Source of the DNA: an uncultured Roseobacter sp.
GTDB lineage: Bacteria > Pseudomonadota > Alphaproteobacteria > Rhodobacterales > Rhodobacteraceae
Length of the DNA stretch: 64,000 nt
Direction: 5' to 3'
Assembly (NCBI RefSeq): GCF_947488185.1
Contig: NZ_CANKYM010000001.1
Location: 1 to 64,000 of the forward strand
Of this stretch, positions 1 to 7,834 are shown piece after piece. Below the pieces are notes generated by a model that saw only the letters and a program-made list of their open reading frames with translations, made no database searches and was not told where the DNA came from. A program made the translations under genes and the position numbers. The stretch's first letter is position 1, and every line of letters begins with the position of its first letter.

Positions 1-64
1 ACGTCCGACCCTCAACAGAACCAGAACGCGCAACACCATTCACTAAAAGCGATACCTCAAACAT
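1..64 (-). CDS. (2Fe-2S) small subunit of a CO dehydrogenase/xanthine dehydrogenase-type enzyme (5' end only)
   Basis: Only the first 21 codons lie in the window; the gene continues beyond base 1. The minus strand has an ATG at 64 preceded by GGGAG with suitable spacing, and reads MFEVSLLVNGVARSG followed by a V-E-G-R-T stretch. This resembles the N-terminus of CoxS/XdhA-type small subunits, which start with a short beta-strand, VNG, and an E-x-R-T segment before the plant-ferredoxin-like cysteines. It follows the coxG-like gene by 28 bases in the same direction, which fits a cox-type molybdenum hydroxylase operon. The cysteine motifs are outside the window, so the call rests on context and a short match. 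Confidence 0.5.
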   Translation of the reverse strand, partial: MFEVSLLVNGVARSGSVEGRT

Positions 65-92
65 AAAATAACTCCCTTCAAGTTCCTGCAGT

Positions 93-608
93 TCATCCGC
101 CCGAAAGACGTTTGAACCAACCCTTTTTCTGTTCACCTGTTTCGGCATCCGCCTCCGCGAGTTCCTCGGGCGCGCCAACCGCATTCTGAAAATTGTTAAA
201 AAACTGATCTGCCATCTTCTTGGCAAACCCATCGATGATCCGGCTGCCCAACTGGGCCAGCTTGCCACCGACCTTGGCCTCCACGTCATAGTGCAGCACG
301 GTTTGATGCGCGTCGGCCTCCAGCCTGACATCGGCACCGCCCTTGGCAAAGCCCGCAGCACCGCCTTTGCCTTCGCCCGAAATTTTCAGGCTTTCCGGCT
401 CCACCATATCGCTCAGCGCTACACCGCCTTTGAACGTCGCCTTCACTGGGCCGACCTTCTGAACCACAACGGCCTCGAACCCCTCTTCGGGCGAGCCTGT
501 CATTTCCTGACAGCCCGGCACGCATTCTTTCAAAACTTCCGGGCTCAGCAAGGCCGCCCAGACTGTCGCCACATCGGCATTGATTGTTCGACTGTCACTC
601 AGTTGCAT
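93..608 (-). CDS. coxG: CoxG-like SRPBCC family protein (carbon monoxide dehydrogenase subunit G family)
   Basis: A 171-residue protein of the CoxG/SRPBCC fold. The N-terminal part, with the V-x-A-L-L-S-P-E-V-L-K-E-C-V-P-G-C segment, matches the start of CoxG proteins, and the glycine-rich middle (GEGKGGAAGFAKGGADV) is typical. Family members are thought to help recruit or mature molybdenum hydroxylases at the membrane. The C-terminus ends in a charged GWFKRL tail. I chose the ATG at 608 rather than the upstream in-frame start at 638 because AGGAGG lies 8-9 bases before it. The next gene on the strand looks like the enzyme's 2Fe-2S subunit. The substrate of the enzyme cannot be told from this fragment. 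Confidence 0.85.
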   Translation of the reverse strand: MQLSDSRTINADVATVWAALLSPEVLKECVPGCQEMTGSPEEGFEAVVVQKVGPVKATFKGGVALSDMVEPESLKISGEGKGGAAGFAKGGADVRLEADAHQTVLHYDVEAKVGGKLAQLGSRIIDGFAKKMADQFFNNFQNAVGAPEELAEADAETGEQKKGWFKRLSGG

Positions 609-693
609 TGCGACTCCTCCTGAATTTTTCAGGACCATAGCAACGCCAGTTTACCCGGCCTATGCGACCATCCGAGTAGGACAAAGGTCGCAT

Positions 694-1596
694 TTACCTG
701 TCCGGCGGCTGAAACGTCAGCCCGTGGTCCGCGTAAATCTGCGGAATACGACCATCTTCAATGGCATATCGAATTGCATCGTCAACCGCGTAGGAGAGCG
801 GGCGATACCGGAAATTCACCGCCACGCCCAAGGTCCAGCGGCTGACGGCAAAACCCGCCAGCGGCGGCTGATGGATGCCGACCCCCTCGTCGGCACCATG
901 CTCCAGCTGCGCCAGTGGACCCATCACCGCCTTGGTCTCCCCTGCCCGCAGTGTCGCCATGGCCTCCTCCATATCGGCAAAGCGGGTCACCTTGCCCGCC
1001 AGCTGACCGCCCGCGAATGACGAAAGATAGAAATCCGAGATCGAGTCATTTTCAACAGCAACCGGGTCAAAGCGGAAGTAGGCCGGGACAGGTTTTTCCT
1101 CCGGATAGCTGGCCTTGTCATAGGCAATAGCGATGGATTCCGAGGCGTATTGCCCGGTGAAAACTACCTGTTCGACCCGACATTTGAACGCGGAATCGTA
1201 GGGAATGCGCATCATCACATTGGCGATCCGGCCCCCGATGAGCGCGCCTCTCCAGATGTTGTTGCGCAAATCTGCATCCAGGTTTTCGCCCGCCGCGACG
1301 AAGTTGAACCGTGCATCTACCCCCATATCCGCGGCGATGATGCGGGCGATTTCGATGTCGACACCGCGGGGCTGCCCCCCCTCCTCCCAGCTGTAGGGCG
1401 GATAGTCTTCGTAGACGGCAAAGAGCATGTGACCCTGCTCCTGGATCACATCCATCTCCTGCCCGACGATATCCCGGCTGGCGTTTTGCGGACGGGCCTG
1501 GGGAACGTGGTCCGCACAAGGGTCTGCTGCCAGCGCGGGCGCTGGCAGCAGCAGGGAGAAAACCAATACGAGGTGCTTCAGACGGTGCAGGCGCAT
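694..1596 (-). CDS. xoxJ: Periplasmic solute-binding-type protein of the quinoprotein system (XoxJ-like)
   Basis: A 300-residue secreted protein with a signal peptide ending near ALAADPC. It has the fold signature of family 3 extracellular solute-binding proteins (FAVYEDYPPYSW, then a G-V-D-I-E-I-A-R segment). Homologues located beside PQQ dehydrogenases are called XoxJ/MxaJ and are thought to help mature or activate the dehydrogenase rather than feed a transporter. It lies immediately downstream of the cytochrome gene (stop at 1600-1602), so the two are cotranscribed. The ATG at 1596 is preferred to the TTG at 1599. The xoxF gene is 6 kb away on the other strand, so here xoxGJ are separated from xoxF by the ABC operon. 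Confidence 0.85.
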   Translation of the reverse strand: MRLHRLKHLVLVFSLLLPAPALAADPCADHVPQARPQNASRDIVGQEMDVIQEQGHMLFAVYEDYPPYSWEEGGQPRGVDIEIARIIAADMGVDARFNFVAAGENLDADLRNNIWRGALIGGRIANVMMRIPYDSAFKCRVEQVVFTGQYASESIAIAYDKASYPEEKPVPAYFRFDPVAVENDSISDFYLSSFAGGQLAGKVTRFADMEEAMATLRAGETKAVMGPLAQLEHGADEGVGIHQPPLAGFAVSRWTLGVAVNFRYRPLSYAVDDAIRYAIEDGRIPQIYADHGLTFQPPDR

Positions 1597-1599
1597 CAA

Positions 1600-2301
1600 C
1601 TACTGGGCCGCAGACAATCCGATGGTCAGGGTCTCGGCGGCGGATTTGTATCGTGCCTGCGTACCATCAATCAGGTTGGCTGCGCGGAAGGCGACCGAAT
1701 CCGCAACTGGCGCGCCCGACAGGGTTTCAATCGACCCTGCAATCTCGCTGAGGCGGGATTTCAGGGCGTCAGGGTCGGCCCCTTCGGCATCGCCCTCGGC
1801 ATACATCTGCAACTGATCGCGCATCGCCTTCAACTCGTCCGCGTATTCTTCCATGGCGTCGCCATCGGGACGGGTTTCGATGTAGGTGCGAATGGCCCAG
1901 GCGGCGTCCTGGCCCAGCAGCTCACCAAAGGCGGGCATCTTGGTAATGCCATTCTGCGTATAGCCTTCGCGAAAGCGCTCCATGTACCACTCGTCACCAT
2001 ATTCTTCGGCCTCGAGAAAGCGCAGATCCGGGGCGAGCCCGCCGGAGACGACCTCCAACCCGTGGCACCGCGCACAGTTCTGATTGTAGCCTGAGGCACC
2101 GATTTCCACGGCCTTGAGCCAGACCTCTTCCCCGGCAGCCTCCGCCCGGTACGGGTTCTCGATCAACCACTCATCTCCCGTTTCTGGCAATCCCGCGGTA
2201 TCAACCGCTTGTGGCTTTACGTCGCCATGCGCCGACACGAAAGTGGCCGCCGCGATCAGGGCGCCAGCGGCCAGACCTGCAATCTTGAATGGGTGTGTCA
2301 T
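1600..2301 (-). CDS. xoxG: Cytochrome c, electron acceptor of the PQQ dehydrogenase (XoxG-like)
   Basis: A 233-residue periplasmic c-type cytochrome. It has a signal peptide (about residues 1-24), one haem-binding CARCH motif near residue 77, and a distal K-M-P-A-F-G segment that can supply the axial methionine. Proteins of this type accept electrons from XoxF or MxaF and hand them on towards the terminal oxidase. The C-terminal 100 residues are acidic and helical beyond the core fold. The start has a good ribosome binding site (GGAGGAGAGAA). It is the first gene of a two-gene operon with xoxJ and is transcribed away from the ABC operon. Confidence 0.87.
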   Translation of the reverse strand: MTHPFKIAGLAAGALIAAATFVSAHGDVKPQAVDTAGLPETGDEWLIENPYRAEAAGEEVWLKAVEIGASGYNQNCARCHGLEVVSGGLAPDLRFLEAEEYGDEWYMERFREGYTQNGITKMPAFGELLGQDAAWAIRTYIETRPDGDAMEEYADELKAMRDQLQMYAEGDAEGADPDALKSRLSEIAGSIETLSGAPVADSVAFRAANLIDGTQARYKSAAETLTIGLSAAQ

Positions 2302-2458
2302 TTCTCTCCTCCCGGGATCGAATATGTTGTTTTCATCTGTTGTAATCAGGCGCCGCGAGAAAGGGTATTGGACTTTGGTTGGGTGCGACGTGGGGGACTA
2401 AAGTCCTATTCAACCCTCCCGTGCAGACACACTACTTTTAATGAGGGAGGAACTTCAG
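2302..2458. promoter_or_regulatory. Divergent promoter region of xoxGJ and the PQQ-associated ABC operon
   Basis: This 157-base spacer separates two divergent operons. Two elements stand out. GGACTTTGGTTG at 2370-2381 has a near copy (GGCCTTTGGTTG, 7751-7762) upstream of xoxF, at almost the same distance from the start codon (78 versus 73 bases). A short inverted repeat GGACT-AA-AGTCC lies at 2395-2406. Both are plausible operators for the NarL-type regulator encoded at 9708. No clear sigma-70 boxes were identified. Function is inferred from position and repetition only. Confidence 0.45.
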
Positions 2459-3619
2459 ATGCATCGACTGGTTGCCGTTGTTTTCGCGCTATGCTGCGCC
2501 ATGTCCACTGCGGCTGAGGTGACGTTGAACACAAACTACCTGCACGTCGAAATCCCTCTGCCCCCGACACTGTCGAACCTTGACCCGATCCCGGACAACA
2601 TCGGACTGGCCGGTGTTTTGACCGGCCTTAAGGACAACCAGACGACGGGGCGTTTTTTGGATCAGAAGTATGAGTTGACAGAAACCTATGTGCCCGGAGG
2701 TGAGGATCCGCTTGTCGCAGCCAAGGCGCTGTTGGCAACAAGCCCCTATCTCATCCTGAACGCGCCTGCAGAGGTACAAATGGCCATCGCCGATTTGCCA
2801 GAAGCCCAGGGCGCGCTGATCTTCAACACCTCGTCGGGCAATATTTCTCTGCGCGATGGCGAATGCCGCAACAATCTCTTCCACACGCTGCCCTCGGATG
2901 CGATGCGCACAGATGCGCTGGCGCAGGTCTTTGTGAAAAAGCGCTGGACCGATCTGGTGATGATCACCGGCACACATCCGCAGGACGTGGCCTATGCGCA
3001 GGCGATGCGGCAGTCACTTACCAAATTTGGCCTGGACCTCGCCGGTGAAAAGGAATGGGCCTTTGACGCGGATATGCGCCGCAATGCCTCTCAGGAAGTG
3101 CCGCTTTTTACGCAGGATTTCGGCGATTACGACGCCATGATCCTCGCCGACGAGCTGCATGATTTCGGGCGCTACGTGCTCTACAACACTTGGGAGGCGC
3201 GTCCCGTGACCGGGTCCGAGGGGCTGTCGGCCGTTACCTGGTCCCCCGTGATCGAGCAATGGGGGGCTGCACAACTGCAATCGCGGTTTGAAAAGGCCCA
3301 CGAACGCCCGATGACATCACAGGATTACGCCGCCTGGGCCGCAATGCGCACGCTGGGCGAGGTGGTGACCCGGACAAATACCGTCGATCCGACCACTCTA
3401 CGTGACTACATCTTGTCCGACGCCTTTGAGCTTGCAGGGTTCAAAGGTCGGCCCCTGACATACCGCACCTGGAACGGTCAGCTGCGCCAGCCCATCGCCA
3501 TCGTGCACCCGCGTGCTTTGGTGGCGCAGGCACCGCTGGACGGGTTCCTGCATCAGGTCAACGAATTGGATTCACTCGGGCTCGACCAACCCGAAAGCAC
3601 ATGCGAGGCCTTCCAATGA
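2459..3619 (+). CDS. Periplasmic binding protein of the PQQ-dependent alcohol dehydrogenase-associated ABC system
   Basis: A 386-residue secreted protein with a signal peptide (cleavage near STAAE). It resembles the type 1 periplasmic-binding fold (receptor-like, with two alternating Rossmann lobes) and belongs with the binding proteins that accompany the quinoprotein ABC transporter. I chose the ATG at 2459 because GGGAGG precedes it by about 9 bases; the in-frame ATG at 2441 overlaps that ribosome site. It opens a five- to six-gene operon with tight ATGA-type overlaps: binding protein, beta-propeller, small periplasmic protein, ATPase and permease. The ligand is unknown. Known homologues occur only beside PQQ dehydrogenases, so a PQQ, metal or alcohol-related role is inferred. 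Confidence 0.8.
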   Translation: MHRLVAVVFALCCAMSTAAEVTLNTNYLHVEIPLPPTLSNLDPIPDNIGLAGVLTGLKDNQTTGRFLDQKYELTETYVPGGEDPLVAAKALLATSPYLILNAPAEVQMAIADLPEAQGALIFNTSSGNISLRDGECRNNLFHTLPSDAMRTDALAQVFVKKRWTDLVMITGTHPQDVAYAQAMRQSLTKFGLDLAGEKEWAFDADMRRNASQEVPLFTQDFGDYDAMILADELHDFGRYVLYNTWEARPVTGSEGLSAVTWSPVIEQWGAAQLQSRFEKAHERPMTSQDYAAWAAMRTLGEVVTRTNTVDPTTLRDYILSDAFELAGFKGRPLTYRTWNGQLRQPIAIVHPRALVAQAPLDGFLHQVNELDSLGLDQPESTCEAFQ

Positions 3620-4575
3620 TCCGAACAACGCTTGCCGCTCTCTTGCTGACCACCACCGCCCATGCGGGCGAGATCTGGGTCACCAACGAAAAAGACGATA
3701 CCGTCTCGGTCATCTCGACCGAGACGCTGGAGGTGATCAAGACCTACGAGACCGGCGAACGCCCGCGCGGCATCACCTTTTCCAAGGATTTCAGCCTGCT
3801 CTATATCTGCGCGTCAGACAGCAACGCCGTGCAGGTGATGGACCCCAACAGCGGGGAGATCCTGCACGATCTGCCCTCGGGCGAGGACCCGGAGCAATTC
3901 GTGCTGCACCCGGACGACCGCCATCTTTACATCGCCAATGAGGATGATGCGATCACCACCGTCGTGGATACCGAAACGCGCAAGGTCGTGGCCCAGATCG
4001 ATGTGGGCATTGAGCCAGAGGGCATGGCGGTGTCACCCGATGGCAAGATTGCCATTACCACCTCCGAGACCACCAACATGGCACATTGGATCGACACCGA
4101 AACACAAGAGCTTTTCGCCAATACGCTGGTCGACAGCCGCCCGCGTCACGCGGAATTTCTAAGGGACGGCAGCGAGATGTGGGTCAGCTCCGAGATCGGC
4201 GGCACGCTGACGATCTTCGACACGGCCACCCAGGCCGAGAAAGCCAAGATCAGTTTTGAGGTGCAGGGCGTGCATCCTGATCGTGTACAGCCTGTGGGCT
4301 TTGAATTCACCGATGGGGATACCCACGCCTTCGTGGCACTTGGCCCGTCGAACCACGTGGCCGTCGTGAATGCGGAAACTTATGAGGTCGAAGATTACAT
4401 CCTCGTTGGTCGCCGTGTCTGGCACATGGATTTCAACGAAGACCGCTCGCTTTTGTTTACCACCAACGGTGTGTCGGGCGATGTGACCGTGATCGACGTG
4501 GCCAAGCGCGAGGCCATCAAATCTATCAAGGTGGGCCGCTTCCCCTGGGGGGCCGCCTTCCGTCCGACCAACTGA
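3616..4575 (+). CDS. PQQ-associated YVTN-type beta-propeller protein
   Basis: A 319-residue periplasmic protein with a signal peptide ending at TAHAGE. It consists of about seven repeats of the YVTN kind, for example IWVTNEKDDTVSVISTETLE, LYIANEDDAITTVVD and LFTTNGVSGDVTVID. This fits a seven-bladed propeller. Its start overlaps the previous stop (ATGA at 3616-3619). Beta-propeller proteins of this family are constant partners of the quinoprotein ABC transporter. They may bind a cofactor or the dehydrogenase, but no catalytic residues are evident. The function is therefore a family-level inference. Confidence 0.85.
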   Translation: MIRTTLAALLLTTTAHAGEIWVTNEKDDTVSVISTETLEVIKTYETGERPRGITFSKDFSLLYICASDSNAVQVMDPNSGEILHDLPSGEDPEQFVLHPDDRHLYIANEDDAITTVVDTETRKVVAQIDVGIEPEGMAVSPDGKIAITTSETTNMAHWIDTETQELFANTLVDSRPRHAEFLRDGSEMWVSSEIGGTLTIFDTATQAEKAKISFEVQGVHPDRVQPVGFEFTDGDTHAFVALGPSNHVAVVNAETYEVEDYILVGRRVWHMDFNEDRSLLFTTNGVSGDVTVIDVAKREAIKSIKVGRFPWGAAFRPTN

Positions 4576-4596
4576 TCCTTTATACTGGAGCATATC

Positions 4597-5034
4597 ATGA
4601 CCCGACTGGCCACCGCCCTCGCCCTTTGCCTCGCCACCACCCCCGCGTTTGCCGATGACGATAAAGGCTTTGGTGCCGCGGGCTTGCTCTCTGGAAATAA
4701 CAAGGAGGACTTGCCACCGATCATCCTCTCAGCAGGCGAGCCGATTTCCAGCGCACCCTGGGTTCTGAAATCAGGCACCTATTACGAGTTCGAAATTCAG
4801 GGAGACGGCAGCCAGGAACTGGCATTGACGGGTCCGGAGTTCTTTCGGGCCATCTGGATTGACGAGATTGTTTTGGAGGGTCTGGAAATCCGCCCGCTGG
4901 GGCTGGACAGCGTCGAATTCGACGAGGCCGGTGAGATGGAGATCGGCTTCATCGCGATCAAGCCCGGCAGTTATTACATCAAGATTCCCGGCACCACAGG
5001 CGAGACGCAGCGGCTCGACATCACCATCGAATGA
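4597..5034 (+). CDS. Small secreted protein of the quinoprotein ABC operon, function unknown
   Basis: A 145-residue protein with a clear signal peptide (MTRLATALALCLATTPAFA). The mature part is acidic and predicted to be mostly beta-strand, with no cysteine or histidine cluster. Its closing segment, G-S-Y-Y-I-K-I-P-G, resembles the end of cupredoxin-like domains, but the copper ligands are missing. It sits between the propeller and the ATPase gene and its stop overlaps the ATPase start (ATGA), so it is part of the transport operon. I do not recognise a named family; a periplasmic accessory subunit is the most likely role. Confidence 0.75.
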   Translation: MTRLATALALCLATTPAFADDDKGFGAAGLLSGNNKEDLPPIILSAGEPISSAPWVLKSGTYYEFEIQGDGSQELALTGPEFFRAIWIDEIVLEGLEIRPLGLDSVEFDEAGEMEIGFIAIKPGSYYIKIPGTTGETQRLDITIE

Positions 5035-5747
5035 CAGGATTGTCCGTCAAAGACATCACCTATCGATACGGCGCCAAAACAGCACTGGACGGGGTGAGCT
5101 TTGACATACCGCAGGGCGCCTTCTGTGCCCTTCTGGGACCAAACGGCGCCGGCAAATCGACGCTCTTCAGCCTGCTCACACGACTGTTCGTTGCGCCCGT
5201 CGGTCAGATCGACATTGCCGGGCACAATCTGGCGCGGGACCCGCGCGCGGCCCTCGCAAAGCTGGGCATCGTCTTTCAACAGCCCACGCTGGATCTCGAC
5301 CTTAGTGTGCGCCAGAACCTGAGCTATTTCGCTGCCTTGCACGGTCTTTCCGGGCGGGACGCAAGGATGAGGATCGAAGCCGCGCTGGACCGGCTCGATA
5401 TGCTGCCGCGGGCGCAGGAGAAAGCGCGCGGTCTCAATGGCGGCCATCGCAGGCGCGCCGAGATTGCCCGCGCGCTCGTTCACGCACCCGCGGTCCTGTT
5501 GCTGGATGAACCCACCGTAGGTCTCGACGCTGCCGCGCGAGCGGCGATCACCGAACATGTCCATCACCTCGCCCAGGACGGCACCACCATCCTCTGGGCC
5601 ACACATCTGACCGATGAAGTCTGGCCCGAAGACCAGCTCGTGGTCCTGCATCAGGCAGCCATTCTGGCACAAGGCGCTGCCGCCGACATTGCGGGCGAGA
5701 TACCCTTGCATGACAGGTTCCTCGCTATGACGGCAACCCCTGCATGA
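5031..5747 (+). CDS. ABC transporter ATP-binding subunit, PQQ-dependent alcohol dehydrogenase system
   Basis: A 238-residue ATPase with Walker A GPNGAGKST, Walker B AVLLLDEPTVGLD, and an H-loop in the WATHLTDE segment. The usual LSGGQ signature is replaced by LNGGHRRR, which I associate with this quinoprotein-linked subfamily. It overlaps the gene before (4 bases) and the permease after (4 bases), so translation is coupled. With the ABC-2 permease it would form an exporter-type transporter. Combined with the binding protein, the transported compound and direction remain unclear. Confidence 0.88.
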   Translation: MTGLSVKDITYRYGAKTALDGVSFDIPQGAFCALLGPNGAGKSTLFSLLTRLFVAPVGQIDIAGHNLARDPRAALAKLGIVFQQPTLDLDLSVRQNLSYFAALHGLSGRDARMRIEAALDRLDMLPRAQEKARGLNGGHRRRAEIARALVHAPAVLLLDEPTVGLDAAARAAITEHVHHLAQDGTTILWATHLTDEVWPEDQLVVLHQAAILAQGAAADIAGEIPLHDRFLAMTATPA

Positions 5748-6535
5748 GCCCTTATCTCATCTCCCTGCGCGCCATCGTCGGGCGGGAGGCCTTGCGGTTC
5801 ATCCACCAGCGTGAACGGTTCATCGCCGCCCTTGTGCGCCCCCTTGTCTGGCTGCTGGTCTTTGCCGCCGGCTTCCGCGCCGCCCTCGGTCTGAGCATCA
5901 TTCCTCCGTACCAGACCTACATCGCCTATGAGACATACATCGTGCCGGGCCTTTGCGGGATGATCATGCTTTTCAATGGCATGCAGTCCTCGCTCAGCCT
6001 TGTCTACGATCGGGAAATGGGCTCGATGAAACTGCTGCTCACGGCACCCCTGCCGCGCTGGTGGCTACTCTTTTGCAAACTGGCCGGGGCCACGGCCATC
6101 TCTATCCTGCAGGTCTATGCGTTTCTGGCGATTGCTGCGCTTTATGGCATCGATATGCCTCCACTGGGCTACATCACCGTGCTGCCTGCCCTCGCTGTTG
6201 CCGGGTTGATGCTGGGGGCGCTGGGGCTGTTGCTGTCCAGCTTCATCAAGCAGTTGGAGAATTTCGCGGGGGTGATGAATTTTGTCATTTTCCCGATGTT
6301 TTTCCTGTCTTCCGCGCTCTACCCGCTTTGGAAAATGGCGGAATCCTCAAAGCTTTTGCACGATATCTGCGCGCTGAACCCTTTCACCCATGCGGTGGAG
6401 CTCATCCGTTTTGCGCTTTACGTGCAGTTCAATGCCGCCGCTTTGGGCTGGACACTGTTGGCCGCTGCCGTCTTCGTCGCAGCGGCACTCTGGGGCTACA
6501 ACCCAAGCCGAACCGGGATGAGTCGTCGAGGCTAA
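5744..6535 (+). CDS. ABC-2 type transporter permease, quinoprotein system
   Basis: A 263-residue integral membrane protein with about six hydrophobic segments, several of them carrying the features of ABC-2 permeases (YETYIVPGLCGMIMLFNGMQ, then YDREMGSMKLLLTAPLPRWW and FPMFFLSSALYPLW). It is translationally coupled to the ATPase gene. ABC-2 permeases normally export lipids, polysaccharides or small molecules. It closes the tightly overlapping part of the operon; the Sel1 gene follows after about 50 bases. Confidence 0.88.
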   Translation: MSPYLISLRAIVGREALRFIHQRERFIAALVRPLVWLLVFAAGFRAALGLSIIPPYQTYIAYETYIVPGLCGMIMLFNGMQSSLSLVYDREMGSMKLLLTAPLPRWWLLFCKLAGATAISILQVYAFLAIAALYGIDMPPLGYITVLPALAVAGLMLGALGLLLSSFIKQLENFAGVMNFVIFPMFFLSSALYPLWKMAESSKLLHDICALNPFTHAVELIRFALYVQFNAAALGWTLLAAAVFVAAALWGYNPSRTGMSRRG

Positions 6536-6586
6536 TCGCTCTACGACCATGGGCGCCTGTAAAAATGCTGACATCGATGGTACCCT

Positions 6587-7141
6587 ATGCCCATGAAACC
6601 CGCATTACCCGTCCTTCTGATAAGTTTTCTAGCCTTACCGCTCCGGGCCGAAAGCGAAGACCCAAACCAGTTCGGCACGACGAACCCCGATGAGATGACC
6701 TGGCAGAGCTTTCGCCAGCGCGCGGATGCAGGGGAGACCGGGATAGTGCTCTGCTCCATGGGCTATATGATGACCAAATCCGGCGACCATGAGACGGCGC
6801 GCCTGCTCTTTGAAAATTGCGCCAACGCCGGATACACCGGTGCCATGACCTGGATGAGCCAGCTCGACAACAACGGGCTGGGCGGTGAGTACGACCCCGA
6901 CGCCGCGGCAGAGTGGGATCGCCGCGCCGCGGAGGCAGGCGACCCAGTGGGCAAGTTCAACTATGGCCTCGACCTGATGCGCGGCCACGGCGTGGCGCAG
7001 GACGAAGCCTTGGGGCGGCAGTACGTGGATGAGGCGGCCCGAAACGGGCTGGCCATTGCCAAACGCCTGCAGGGCGCCGGCTATGACCTCGACGAGGTTA
7101 CGCCCGATGCGGACAACTCAAAGTACGGCCCGTTTTTCTAG
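6587..7141 (+). CDS. Secreted Sel1/TPR-like repeat protein
   Basis: A 184-residue protein with a signal peptide (MKPALPVLLISFLALPLRA). It has at least two Sel1-type repeats with the A-x-W-x-x-x-A-A-E-A-G-D-P-x-A pattern (AAEWDRRAAEAGDPVGKFNYG) and the AARNGLAIAKRLQ end repeat. Such repeats form alpha-solenoids that mediate protein contacts. The start could be 6587 or the ATG at 6593; neither has a strong ribosome site. It is the last plus-strand gene of the ABC operon and is convergent with the next gene, with only 4 bases between stops. A scaffold role in the periplasmic quinoprotein complex is inferred. Confidence 0.75.
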   Translation: MPMKPALPVLLISFLALPLRAESEDPNQFGTTNPDEMTWQSFRQRADAGETGIVLCSMGYMMTKSGDHETARLLFENCANAGYTGAMTWMSQLDNNGLGGEYDPDAAAEWDRRAAEAGDPVGKFNYGLDLMRGHGVAQDEALGRQYVDEAARNGLAIAKRLQGAGYDLDEVTPDADNSKYGPFF

Positions 7142-7145
7142 ACGA

Positions 7146-7667
7146 TCACTCGATGACCATGCGCGGCAGCCAATGGCTGTCCGGGTCGCTTGCGTGCAAA
7201 TCACCGGCTTTCAAGGGGCGCAGTTCTCCCGCATCGGGCGGCACCGCAAGCAGATTCATATCCATCTCGTGCAATATTCCGACGATGACGCCATCCTGAT
7301 CGGATAAGTCGTAGTAGACGCCGTTCCACATGTTGATCCCGTACTCCCCTGCGCCTTTCCACAGAAACAGGAAGTCGTATTCCAGATCGGTCAGGTCCGC
7401 CGAGACATCCCGCGCGATCTCGTAGGGATAGGGTACGTGGCACCAGTGTTTTGCAGGCCCTTCAAGACATTTGAACGGGCGCATCGAGAGGAAGTGATTG
7501 GTGAAAGCGGCCTCCTGCATCTGCACCGAATAGGTTCCGTCACCGGCAAGGATGAGCGAGGCGATCTGCACCCGCGTGCCATCCTGCGCTTCCAGATAGA
7601 CCTGTCGCTCTTCTGCAGCGCCCGCGCAAGCCGCCCAGCAACCCATTAAGATCAAAACATAATTCAT
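7146..7667 (-). CDS. Secreted protein of unknown function within the xox island
   Basis: A 173-residue protein beginning MNYVLILMGCWAACAGAAE, which could be a signal peptide. Two cysteines in the mature part (near FKCLEGPAKHWCHV) could form a disulphide. The rest is rich in aromatic and acidic residues with no recognised domain. I placed the start at 7667 because GGGAGGGGG lies 4-5 bases upstream; the alternative at 7682 would consume that site. It is the only minus-strand gene between the ABC operon and xoxF and is divergent from xoxF, sharing its 167-base upstream region. Its regulation may therefore be coupled to xoxF. Confidence 0.7.
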   Translation of the reverse strand: MNYVLILMGCWAACAGAAEERQVYLEAQDGTRVQIASLILAGDGTYSVQMQEAAFTNHFLSMRPFKCLEGPAKHWCHVPYPYEIARDVSADLTDLEYDFLFLWKGAGEYGINMWNGVYYDLSDQDGVIVGILHEMDMNLLAVPPDAGELRPLKAGDLHASDPDSHWLPRMVIE

Positions 7668-7750
7668 TTTGCCCCCTCCCACGGCCTACCAACAGTGCAC
7701 ACCTGCGCGGGCCCGGCTGACCATACGACCATTGGCCAATACCTAGAAAC

Positions 7751-7762
7751 GGCCTTTGGTTG
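7751..7762 (+). promoter_or_regulatory. Upstream motif shared by xoxF and the PQQ ABC operon
   Basis: GGCCTTTGGTTG lies 73 bases before the xoxF start codon. It matches GGACTTTGGTTG (2370-2381) upstream of the ABC operon at 11 of 12 positions, in the same orientation and at nearly the same distance from the start. A GGTTG-N12-CAACC inverted repeat follows at 7758-7779. This is a candidate activator site for the regulator encoded at 9708. Confidence 0.4.
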
Positions 7763-7834
7763 AATACTCCTTTCCAACCGGTCGTTGAGTCCTTGGGGCG
7801 CTGGACCTGTTGCAAAGCTCAAGGGAGGAAAACC

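Noticed and set aside
5031..5747. Possibility that LNGGH in the ABC ATPase marks a broken enzyme
   Set aside because: Walker A, Walker B and H-loop are intact, and the variant signature seems to be a feature of the quinoprotein-linked subfamily.
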